Assembly (NCBI GenBank): GCA_964605155.1
Contig: CAZSAK010000014.1
Location: 7,906 to 71,905, forward strand
Reading direction: 5' to 3'
Source of the DNA: CAZSAK01 sp964605155
GTDB lineage: Bacteria > Pseudomonadota > Gammaproteobacteria > SZUA-140
DNA length: 64,000 bases
This document shows positions 54,648 through 63,078 of this stretch, in pieces. The stretch's first letter is position 1. The number at the start of each line of letters is the position of its first letter. The position numbers and the translations under genes are program-made. The notes under the pieces were generated by a model that was not told the DNA's origin, did not search any database, and saw only the letters and a program-made list of their open reading frames with translations.

Positions 54648-56908
54648 GACGATTAGCTACGGGAGTTTTTCCAATTGCGGCCCTGTTTGTATTGCTGCTG
54701 ATCTCGCTCTATCTAATGAGTGCCGCAACCCAGAATTCCGTACAGTTTGGACGCCTCTATTTCATTTTGTTGTTGATTAACATACTGGGACTTATAGCAC
54801 TGGTTAGCTTGATAGGCATCAACCTGGTGCGGCTTGTCCGCCAGTATTATAATCGGGTCACCGGATCACGTTTGACAGTGCGTCTGGTTGTGATGTTCGT
54901 AGCACTGGCGGTCGCTCCAGTATCGGTGGTTTATTACTTCTCGCTTGAGTTTATCCAGCGGGGGATAGACAGCTGGTTTGATGTGCGAGTAGAACAGGCC
55001 TTGAACGACGCCCTGGAGCTGAGCAGGACATCTCTGGATGCACGTAAGCTTGACCTGCTGAAACAGACTGAGCAGCTTGCCAGAGAGATCGCCGTGGTTC
55101 CCAATGAACAAGTGGCCGTGGTGCTCAACGATCTACGCAACCGGAGTAATTCGTATGAGCTCACCTTACTCAGCAATAACGGTCATATCATCGCTTCCAG
55201 CAGCGCTGATCCGTCGGTCATCGTCCCTGAACTTCCCGGTGAGGCCATCCTGAGTCAGCTTAAGCAGGGTTTGAATTATGTCGGCATTGACCCGGTGCGC
55301 GGCAATGAATTATATATCAGGGCGGTCGTCAAGATTGCCGTTTCTGATCCGCTTGCCGATGTCCGTATATTACAGTCATTGTATCCGGTTTCCGACCGTG
55401 TCAATACGCTCGCGGACAGCGTGCAATCGGTGTATGATCGTTACAATGAATTGACAATCCTGCGTGATCCACTCAAGTTCAGTTTTACCCTCACCCTGTC
55501 ACTGGTGCTGCTGTTGAGCCTGTTTATGGCGGTGCTGGCGGCATTCTTTTCCGCGCGCCGATTCGTCGCGCCTATCCGTGTGCTGGCGATAGGTACCCGG
55601 GCGGTTTCAGCGGGCGATTACGGCAAGCGCCTGCCCCTGCATTCAAATGACGAGCTTGGTTTTCTGGTACAGTCGTTCAATGATATGACACAAAAGATTG
55701 CACAGGCCAGGGATGATGCCTATCGCAGCCAGCAACAGGCGGAAGGTGAGCGGGCCTATCTTCGTGCCGTCCTGGGCCGGCTTTCTTCAGGCGTGTTGAC
55801 CCTGGATAAACGCGGCATCGTTCGTACTGCAAATCTTGCCGCGCGTCAGATATTAGGGATTGATCTGAAAGTGTGCATCGGGAATCCGCTGGATCATATC
55901 AGTCAACACTATCCATATCTGTCATACTTTGTTGGGTCCATCAAGACACATCTTGGAGGGGGGCGACACGAATGGCGTGAAGAAACCATCATTTTCGGAG
56001 TCGCCGGACGACAAGTCCTGATATGCGGTGGGGCCACCCTGACAGGGACCGACGGTCGACAGGCTGGTCATGTAATCGTGTTCGATGATGTGACAGCGCT
56101 GGTACAGGCCCAACGTGATGCTGCCTGGGGAGAGGTCGCGCGGCGACTTGCCCATGAGATCAAGAATCCTTTGACACCGATTCAACTCTCTGCGGAACGC
56201 ATGCGACGAAAGTATCTGGGAACGATGGACAACAAGGAGGCAGATCTACTGGACCGCTCAACCCATACCATTGTTGAACAGGTCGAGGTGTTGAAAGAGA
56301 TGGTGAAGGCCTTTTCCGAATATGCCCGTACCCCCCGCCTCAAGCTTGTCCCGCTGGATCTCAATACAGTGATCGCTGAGGTGCTGGACCTTTATCGCGG
56401 TGATGAAGCGAATATTCAGTTTGAATTGATGCTGGCGACCGGTCTGCCATATGTAGACGCGGATTCAGGTCGTCTCAGACAATTACTGCATAATCTCATC
56501 AAGAATGCCATTGAAATTACATCCCATAAAAATGAATGCCGCATCAAGGTGATTACACATCATGTTCATGATGCCGGGCTGGAGATGGTTGAACTGAAGG
56601 TGGAAGATAACGGGCCAGGGTTTTCTGGGGATATCCTGGCGCATATATTCGAGCCCTATGTAACCACCAAACCAAAAGGGACGGGCCTTGGACTGGCTAT
56701 AGTCAAAAAGATAGTCGAGGAACATGGCGGCACCGTATGGGCAGAAAACCTTCCGGACGGTGGCGCAGCGATAACCGTACGCCTGCCTGTTGCACAGACC
56801 GTCAGACAATCGGCTGACAGCGGTGACATGCGGGATCATGAAGAATTCTTGTCTCCTCAACAGGCGATAGCTGGCAAGGATTCACCTGATAGACGGAGAA
56901 AGGCATGA
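54629..56908 (+). CDS. ntrY: NtrY-type sensor histidine kinase
   Basis: Membrane-bound sensor kinase, 759 residues. Several hydrophobic helices at the N-terminus, a periplasmic region and another helix (FSFTLTLSLVLLLSLFMAVL), then HAMP (SARRFVAPIRVLAIGTRAVS), PAS (YLRAVLGRLSSGVLTLDKRG), HisKA with His in VARRLAHEIKNPLTPIQLSA, and HATPase (VEDNGPGFSGDILAHIFEPY, GTGLGLAIVKKIVEEHGG). ATG 54629 is used; GTG 54620 is 3 codons earlier. Its cognate regulator is ntrX, overlapping by 4 nt. Confidence 0.93.
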   Translation: MVLPGLRRLATGVFPIAALFVLLLISLYLMSAATQNSVQFGRLYFILLLINILGLIALVSLIGINLVRLVRQYYNRVTGSRLTVRLVVMFVALAVAPVSVVYYFSLEFIQRGIDSWFDVRVEQALNDALELSRTSLDARKLDLLKQTEQLAREIAVVPNEQVAVVLNDLRNRSNSYELTLLSNNGHIIASSSADPSVIVPELPGEAILSQLKQGLNYVGIDPVRGNELYIRAVVKIAVSDPLADVRILQSLYPVSDRVNTLADSVQSVYDRYNELTILRDPLKFSFTLTLSLVLLLSLFMAVLAAFFSARRFVAPIRVLAIGTRAVSAGDYGKRLPLHSNDELGFLVQSFNDMTQKIAQARDDAYRSQQQAEGERAYLRAVLGRLSSGVLTLDKRGIVRTANLAARQILGIDLKVCIGNPLDHISQHYPYLSYFVGSIKTHLGGGRHEWREETIIFGVAGRQVLICGGATLTGTDGRQAGHVIVFDDVTALVQAQRDAAWGEVARRLAHEIKNPLTPIQLSAERMRRKYLGTMDNKEADLLDRSTHTIVEQVEVLKEMVKAFSEYARTPRLKLVPLDLNTVIAEVLDLYRGDEANIQFELMLATGLPYVDADSGRLRQLLHNLIKNAIEITSHKNECRIKVITHHVHDAGLEMVELKVEDNGPGFSGDILAHIFEPYVTTKPKGTGLGLAIVKKIVEEHGGTVWAENLPDGGAAITVRLPVAQTVRQSADSGDMRDHEEFLSPQQAIAGKDSPDRRRKA

Positions 56909-58266
56909 CGGCTCCTTATATACTGGTGGTGGATGACGAGCGTGATATCCGTGGGTTGGTCAAGGAAATACTCGAGGATGAGGGTTATGAGGTTAACACT
57001 GCCAACAATGGCCTGGAGGCCCGACGTGCAAGACGTATCCGTCGACCGGATTTAATACTGCTGGATATCTGGATGCCGGACGTCGACGGTATTACTTTAC
57101 TCAAGGAATGGTCCGAGGAAGGCAGTCTGGATTCGCCTGTTGTCATGATCTCCGGGCATGGGACGGTGGAAACCGCAGTAGAGGCAACCCGACTTGGAGC
57201 ATATGACTTTATCGAAAAGCCGTTATCACTGGCAAAATTATTACTGGTTGTCAAACGTGCTCTCGAGGCGGATAAACTCCAGCGTGAAAATATTGGCCTG
57301 CGCCAACAGATTGAACCGTTATCCAAACCGGTCGGTCATAGTGAAGTGATACAGGCCTTGTGTGAACAAGTACAACGTATTGCCCAGCACAATGCCTGGG
57401 TATTGATCAGCGGGGAGCCTGGTAGCGGCAAGGAATTATTCGCACGTTATTTGCATGCTTGCAGTACGCGTTCACAAGGTCCTTTCATTAATGTGGGAGT
57501 CGCATCCATTGCCGGTGAAAATTCCGCTGTCGAGTTGTTTGGCAGTGAGGACGGTAACAGTATACATTACGGACGTCTCGAGCAGGCCAATGGAGGCACT
57601 CTGTTTCTGGATGAGGTCGGTGACATGGATCCGGCCGTACAGGCCAAGCTCCTCAGTACCCTTGAGACAAAGTCCTTTCTGCGAATAGGCGGCGCCGAGG
57701 CGGTACGATTTGATGTACGTGTGGTGGCGTCAACACATCGTGATCTGGAACAAGATATCAAGGCTGGCAGGTTCAGGGAAGACCTCTACTATCAGCTGAA
57801 TGTCGTGCCTTTACATATACCGCCGCTGAGGGAGCACAGTGATGATATACCCGAGTTGGTCGAACATTATGTCCATGTATTCGTCTCCCGGGAAAATCTA
57901 CCGCTGAAACGCTTCTCGGATGCAGTCAAGAACCGATTGCGAAACCATAACTGGGCTGGTAATGTCCGTGAACTTAAAAATCTCGTACAACGCCTGTTGA
58001 TCCTCGGGAAGGGTGATGAGGTTGCCCTCGAGGAGGTCGAGATGGCATTAGGAGCCAGGTCGCCTGTTATCGTACCAGGCCTGACGGAGGTTTTTGACCT
58101 TCCCCTGAGGGATGCCAGAAAACGGTTTGAGAAGGCCTATTTTGAATACCAGTTACATCAGGGTAAGGGCAATATTGGCAAGGTGGCGAATACAGCGGGG
58201 ATCGAGCGGACTCATCTGTATCGCAAGCTCAAGGAACTGAGCATCAAGACGAAGCAAGACGTGTAG
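56905..58266 (+). CDS. ntrX: NtrX-type response regulator lacking the GAFTGA loop
   Basis: 453 residues: receiver domain (acidic pocket Asp10-Asp11, phospho-Asp54, Lys105), AAA+ domain (Walker A GEPGSGKE at 170-177, Walker B GGTLFLDEVGD at 230-240) and a Fis-type helix-turn-helix at the C-terminus (VANTAGIERTHLYRKLKEL). Where sigma54 activators read ELFGHEKGAFTGA, this one reads ELFGSEDGNSIHYGRLEQAN (210-229), so the GAFTGA loop is gone. It is therefore unlikely to drive sigma54 promoters. Translationally coupled to ntrY. Confidence 0.93.
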   Translation: MTAPYILVVDDERDIRGLVKEILEDEGYEVNTANNGLEARRARRIRRPDLILLDIWMPDVDGITLLKEWSEEGSLDSPVVMISGHGTVETAVEATRLGAYDFIEKPLSLAKLLLVVKRALEADKLQRENIGLRQQIEPLSKPVGHSEVIQALCEQVQRIAQHNAWVLISGEPGSGKELFARYLHACSTRSQGPFINVGVASIAGENSAVELFGSEDGNSIHYGRLEQANGGTLFLDEVGDMDPAVQAKLLSTLETKSFLRIGGAEAVRFDVRVVASTHRDLEQDIKAGRFREDLYYQLNVVPLHIPPLREHSDDIPELVEHYVHVFVSRENLPLKRFSDAVKNRLRNHNWAGNVRELKNLVQRLLILGKGDEVALEEVEMALGARSPVIVPGLTEVFDLPLRDARKRFEKAYFEYQLHQGKGNIGKVANTAGIERTHLYRKLKELSIKTKQDV

Positions 58267-58369
58267 AAGCGGGTGGTTTTTCGTGTATTGTTTATTTCGG
58301 CATATGAAACCGTACGCAGGTATCTATTGAGGGTTGAATCTTAATGATCACCATATCTGGGTTTGGACT

Positions 58370-59743
58370 ATGAAGATAATTATACTTGGCGCCGGACAGG
58401 TCGGTTCATCGGTTGCGGAACACCTAGCAGGTGAGGCGAATGATATCACAGTGGTGGATACCAGGGCGTCCCGTTTGCAGGACCTGCAGGATCATTTCGA
58501 CCTGCGGACGGTCCATGGCAGCGCCTCGCATCCTGATATATTACGCCGCGCCGGTGCCGAAGATGCCGATATGATTATTGCTGTTACAAACAGTGATGAG
58601 ACGAACATGGTAGCGTGTCAGGTCGCCTATACCCTGTTTCACACGCCAACCAAAATTGCGCGTGTCCGGTCGCGAGCTTATCTCGAGTACTCCCAGCTGT
58701 TTGCACAGGACGCGCTTCCTATTGATGTATTGATCAGCCCTGAGCAGGTCGTTATCGACTATGTCCAGCGACTTATCGAATACCCTGGTGCTTTACAGGT
58801 GCTAGATTTCGCTGGCGGCAAGGTACGGCTGGTTGCTGTGAAGGCCTATTACGGTGGTCCATTGGTGGGCCATGAATTGCGTGAGTTAAAGGAACATGTC
58901 CCCGGCATCAGGACACGCGTTGCCGCAGTGTTTCGCCGTGGTACCCCTATTATTCCGGAAGGTAACACTGTAATCGAAGTGGATGACGAGGTATTTTTTA
59001 TTGCAGCTACCGAGGACATACGAACTGTAATGAGTGAACTGCGCAAACTCGACAAGCCTGTCAAAAGGGTTATGCTGGTGGGCGGCGGTAATATTGGTAC
59101 GGGGCTGGCAAAAGTGCTGGAAAATAAATATCAGGTCAAGTTGATCGAGCATAATGCTGCCCGTACACGAACTATCTCCGAAGAACTGAATAATACGCTG
59201 GTACTGTTTGGAGACGCGGCTGATGGTGACCTGCTGATCGAGGAAAACATCGAAAATACCGACGTATTCTGTTCAGTAACCAATGATGATGAGGCTAACA
59301 TCCTCTCCGCGATGCTTGCCAAACGGCTTGGCGCCAAGAAAGTAATGACATTGATCAACCGCGCAGCCTATGCCGGCCTCGTTGAAAGTGGTGAGATCGA
59401 TATCGCCATATCACCCAATCAGGCCACCATAGGGAGTTTGCTGACGCATATCCGGCGTGGTGATGTAGTAGTGGTGCATTCACTACGCCGCGGTGCAGCG
59501 GAAGCGATGGAGGCTGTTGCACATGGCGATGTTCGTTCGTCAAAGGTGGTGGGTCGCAGTGTTGAAAAAATTAAGTTACCTCCGGGAACAACCATCGGCG
59601 CTATTGTAAGAGGAGATGAGGTCATTACGGCACATCATGAAACCGTCATAGAGCCTGAAGATCACGTCATCCTGTTTCTGGTAAATAAAAAACAGATCAT
59701 GGAAGTTGAAAAACTGTTTCAGGTTGGGGTTACATTTTTCTAG
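58370..59743 (+). CDS. trkA: Trk system potassium uptake protein TrkA
   Basis: NAD-binding regulatory subunit of the Trk K+ importer at the cytosolic membrane face. 457 residues, two RCK halves. MKIIILGAGQVGSSVAEHLA opens the first, MLVGGGNIGTGLAKVLENKY the second; each half ends in an RCK_C domain. The ATG at 58370 gives the family N-terminus; an ORF reading from 58334 adds 12 unrelated residues. It is followed by trkH. Confidence 0.95.
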   Translation: MKIIILGAGQVGSSVAEHLAGEANDITVVDTRASRLQDLQDHFDLRTVHGSASHPDILRRAGAEDADMIIAVTNSDETNMVACQVAYTLFHTPTKIARVRSRAYLEYSQLFAQDALPIDVLISPEQVVIDYVQRLIEYPGALQVLDFAGGKVRLVAVKAYYGGPLVGHELRELKEHVPGIRTRVAAVFRRGTPIIPEGNTVIEVDDEVFFIAATEDIRTVMSELRKLDKPVKRVMLVGGGNIGTGLAKVLENKYQVKLIEHNAARTRTISEELNNTLVLFGDAADGDLLIEENIENTDVFCSVTNDDEANILSAMLAKRLGAKKVMTLINRAAYAGLVESGEIDIAISPNQATIGSLLTHIRRGDVVVVHSLRRGAAEAMEAVAHGDVRSSKVVGRSVEKIKLPPGTTIGAIVRGDEVITAHHETVIEPEDHVILFLVNKKQIMEVEKLFQVGVTFF

Positions 59744-59831
59744 GTTGCAGGAGTTGTATATCCGCAACACATGATACTTCCGGTTAAAAGCCGCGTCTTT
59801 AATAATGCTGATCAATAGCTAATCAATCCGG

Positions 59832-61277
59832 ATGCAACTACGTGCCATTCAACGTATTGTTGGATTATTGCTGATGCTTTTCAGTATCACAATGTTGCCA
59901 CCTGTCTTAGTTGCATGGATCGCATCTGAAGCTACAATCTGGATTTTCTTGATTGCATTCTTGATTACCCTGTGTTCCGGCGTCGTCCTTTGGTTGCCGG
60001 TGAGGTCCTATCACAAGGAACTCCGTTTGCGAGACGGGTTTGTCGTAGTTGTCATGTTCTGGCTGGTGCTGGGCCTGTTCGGTGCGTTCCCTTTTGCGAT
60101 CGGTTCACACCTGACCTATATTGACTCAATCTTCGAGTCAATATCGGGATTGACTACAACGGGCGCGACTGTCATCACGAAGATCGATGGATTGCCCACA
60201 TCTGTGCTTTATTACCGGCAACAACTCCAGTGGCTGGGAGGTATGGGGATCATCGTGCTGGCAGTCGCCATCCTGCCCATGTTGGGTGTCGGCGGTATGC
60301 AGCTTTACCGTGCAGAAACTCCGGGCCCGATGAAAGACAACAAATTAACGCCCCGCATCACCGAAACGGCCAAGACCTTATGGTATATCTATCTTGGATT
60401 GACGGTTACATGCGCCTTGGCCTACTGGCTTGCAGGGATGTCCGCCTTCGACGCCCTTGCGCATAGCTTTTCAACGGTGGCCATCGGCGGATTTTCCACC
60501 CATGATGAAAGCATAGGTTATTTCAACAACGCATTTATCGAGGGCGTTGCGATCATATTCATGATGCTGTCAGGGATCAATTTCGCATTGCATTTTCTGG
60601 CATGGAGACAACTCAGCTTGAAGCCCTATTGGACCGATCCGGAGTTTCGTGCCTATATTTCCGCCCTGTCTTTTTCGGCTGTAATCACAACGTTATATCT
60701 GTATGCAAGCGGTACCTTCAAGAGTTTCGGCAGTGCGTTACATCACGGGATTTTTCAGGCGGTTTCCATCGGGACAACGTCGGGATTTACTACTGCCGAG
60801 TATCATACCTGGCCGTCATTTCTGCCCGTGATGTTGCTGCTGATGAGTTTTATTGGAGGTTGTGCCGGTTCAACTGGGGGCGGTCTCAAGGTAATACGGG
60901 TGTTGCTATTATTGAAACAGGGAATGCGCGAGATAAAGCGGCTCATTCATCCAAGTGCACAGTTTTCTGTTAAGATCGGTGATAAATCTCTCGGGGGGCG
61001 TGTTATCGATGCCGTATGGGGTTTCTTTTCGCTCTATGTGGTATGTTTTAGTTTAATGTCATTAATGTTGGCAGCGACGGGACTTGACCTTGTGTCTTCG
61101 TTCTCGGCCGTCGCGGCCTGTATGAACAATCTTGGCCCCGGATTGGGCCAGGTCGGTGCAAACTATGCCTCCATCAGCGGAGTGGCGAAAAGCATACTGT
61201 GTGTTGCGATGTTGCTGGGACGTCTTGAAATATTTACCCTGCTAGTATTGTTGACGCCTATCTTCTGGCGAAAATAG
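59832..61277 (+). CDS. trkH: Trk system potassium uptake protein TrkH
   Basis: K+-translocating membrane subunit, 481 residues with about ten helices and four pore-loop repeats: ISGLTTTGATVITKIDGLPT, STVAIGGFSTHDESIGYFNN, SIGTTSGFTTAEYHTWPSFL and ACMNNLGPGLGQVGANYASI hold the selectivity glycines. GGCAGSTGGGLKVIRVLLLL is the TrkH-specific loop. Works with TrkA encoded 88 nt upstream. Confidence 0.95.
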   Translation: MQLRAIQRIVGLLLMLFSITMLPPVLVAWIASEATIWIFLIAFLITLCSGVVLWLPVRSYHKELRLRDGFVVVVMFWLVLGLFGAFPFAIGSHLTYIDSIFESISGLTTTGATVITKIDGLPTSVLYYRQQLQWLGGMGIIVLAVAILPMLGVGGMQLYRAETPGPMKDNKLTPRITETAKTLWYIYLGLTVTCALAYWLAGMSAFDALAHSFSTVAIGGFSTHDESIGYFNNAFIEGVAIIFMMLSGINFALHFLAWRQLSLKPYWTDPEFRAYISALSFSAVITTLYLYASGTFKSFGSALHHGIFQAVSIGTTSGFTTAEYHTWPSFLPVMLLLMSFIGGCAGSTGGGLKVIRVLLLLKQGMREIKRLIHPSAQFSVKIGDKSLGGRVIDAVWGFFSLYVVCFSLMSLMLAATGLDLVSSFSAVAACMNNLGPGLGQVGANYASISGVAKSILCVAMLLGRLEIFTLLVLLTPIFWRK

Positions 61278-61345
61278 GACGATCAAGGTCGCAGGTTGGT
61301 TATAAGGCCAGCACAGAATGCATGATATAGTACGGGTTACTGAAT

Positions 61346-61927
61346 ATGGACGAGGATATCAGGCAAAAGTGGGACCAGAAATATCTGGAGGCGGAGGGGC
61401 AACATGGTACCGCAGTAGAGGTGTTGCTGGAAAATCTCCATTTGTTGCCCCCACACGGCAAGGCACTTGAACTGGCATGCGGCCTGGGAGCCAATGCACT
61501 GGTGCTGAGTGCAAACGGCCTGGAAACCCACGCATGGGATCTGTCACCAGTGGCGATCGATCGTCTCAAGACTCTCGCTGATCACCAAGGATTGTGCATA
61601 TATGGCGGGGCACGTGACGTTTTGCAACATCCGCCCGAGCCAAACAGTTTTGATGTGATCGTGATCAGTTATTTTCTCGACCGCGGCTTGATACCGCATA
61701 TCAAGAGTGCACTGCGGCCAGGAGGGTTGTTGTTTTATCAGACTTTTACACGCACACACGTCAGTGATGCCGGACCAAAAAACGAGGATTTCCGTCTCGC
61801 TGATAATGAACTGCTAGTGTTGTGTTCTGATATGCGGATTGTCGTATACAGGGAGGAAGGCCGCATTGGAGACCTGCAGTGCGGCCTGCGTGACGAAGCC
61901 TGCCTGATCGCGCAAAAATCCGGTTAA
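61346..61927 (+). CDS. Class I SAM-dependent methyltransferase
   Basis: 193 residues with a Rossmann SAM-binding core: KALELACGLGANALVLSANG (motif I), LETHAWDLSPVAIDRLKTLA (acidic loop), FDVIVISYFLDRGLIPHIKS (motif post-I), LRPGGLLFYQTFTR. It looks like TehB-type or small-molecule methyltransferases; the substrate is unknown. Follows trkH by about 70 nt. Confidence 0.85.
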   Translation: MDEDIRQKWDQKYLEAEGQHGTAVEVLLENLHLLPPHGKALELACGLGANALVLSANGLETHAWDLSPVAIDRLKTLADHQGLCIYGGARDVLQHPPEPNSFDVIVISYFLDRGLIPHIKSALRPGGLLFYQTFTRTHVSDAGPKNEDFRLADNELLVLCSDMRIVVYREEGRIGDLQCGLRDEACLIAQKSG

Positions 61928-61995
61928 TATTCGCTGCTTATAGACGATCAAAAACCCCGTATAACTTTCACACGTTCCCTATCATCGCAGATGAT

Positions 61996-62874
61996 TCAAT
62001 AAAAACCCGCCTCGCCCGGGGGACGTTTGCGAAATCTTTTATAACTCCACTGGTATTGTGTTGGCGCGGCATTTATACACATTTCGATATTGTAATTCAT
62101 CGCTTCCAGCGCCTTGCGCTGTTCGAGCTGATTCATATCCGGTTGCCCCCTTACAAAGTGTACGTGGTATCCTTTCCCCATCGGCAATCTTTCAGCATAG
62201 GTATAGAAGATCGTTGCACCGGTTCGTGATACGAGGCGATGCAACAGGGTCATCGTATAGGCAGGTATGCCGTAAAACGGCGCAAACAGGCCGTTTCCCA
62301 TGGCGGGTTCCTGGTCAGGCAATACACCCACTGCTTCACCCTGCGACAGGGCACGATACAACGCGCGTATACCGCTCATGTCAGTCGGTACCAGCCGCGC
62401 GCCGAAACGCTCGCGTGCCGTTCGCGCCCATAAGTCCAGTTCCTGCATTCTGGGTGGCCGATAAAGACTGGTCATGGAAAATCGCAGCGAGCAATAAAGT
62501 CCCACCATCTCCCAAGCTCCAAGGTGTGGGGCGGCGATGACAACACCCCGTCCTTGTGCCAGCGCCTGATTCACCTGCTTTTCACCACTGACCTCCTGCA
62601 CCAGATCCATGATGCGTTGTTTACGCCAGCGCCACAGTGGGCCGAGTTCGGCCGCGGTCTTTGCTGTTTCTATCAGGCTGGCGCGCAGCAATTGCCTGCG
62701 TGAAGATGGATTTCTGGAAACGAGGCATAGACGTAGATTGATCATGGATATTCGTTTCAGATCGTTGGGTACAAGATAAAGCAACCAGCCGATGATATTT
62801 CCGAAGAGATGCGACAGTGGCAGCGGTATGAAGGAAAACACCAACAATACGGCCTTGATCAAATAGGCGCGCAT
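61996..62874 (-). CDS. Lipid A acyltransferase, LpxL/LpxM (HtrB) family
   Basis: Lysophospholipid-type acyltransferase that adds a secondary acyl chain to lipid A at the inner membrane. 292 residues with N-terminal membrane anchor (LIKAVLLVFSFIPLPLSHLF), the catalytic HX4E in APHLGAWEMVGLYCSL, and GVLPDQEPAMGNGLFAPFYG. LpxL versus LpxM cannot be told from this sequence. Located between trkH/methyltransferase and metH, facing away from metH. Confidence 0.9.
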   Translation of the reverse strand: MRAYLIKAVLLVFSFIPLPLSHLFGNIIGWLLYLVPNDLKRISMINLRLCLVSRNPSSRRQLLRASLIETAKTAAELGPLWRWRKQRIMDLVQEVSGEKQVNQALAQGRGVVIAAPHLGAWEMVGLYCSLRFSMTSLYRPPRMQELDLWARTARERFGARLVPTDMSGIRALYRALSQGEAVGVLPDQEPAMGNGLFAPFYGIPAYTMTLLHRLVSRTGATIFYTYAERLPMGKGYHVHFVRGQPDMNQLEQRKALEAMNYNIEMCINAAPTQYQWSYKRFRKRPPGEAGFY

Positions 62875-63078
62875 TTTTGGTCGAATATAACTGCACTGTT
62901 GGCGCTCGAGATGGCGGATAATGTAATCAAACTGGCATTCATACGCTACAACCTTGTCCTTTAAATGTTATGATAGCAGGCTGTTTGTTTAGGATAGCCG
63001 GTATATATAATAGATATAACACCTCAATGAGTGAATAGCTAATCAACCTATCAATTGCAACGGCCTATTAGAAACATA

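Noticed and set aside
62875..63078. Cobalamin or SAH riboswitch before metH
   Set aside because: No B12-box-like or SAH-riboswitch-like pattern could be seen in the roughly 200-nt leader.
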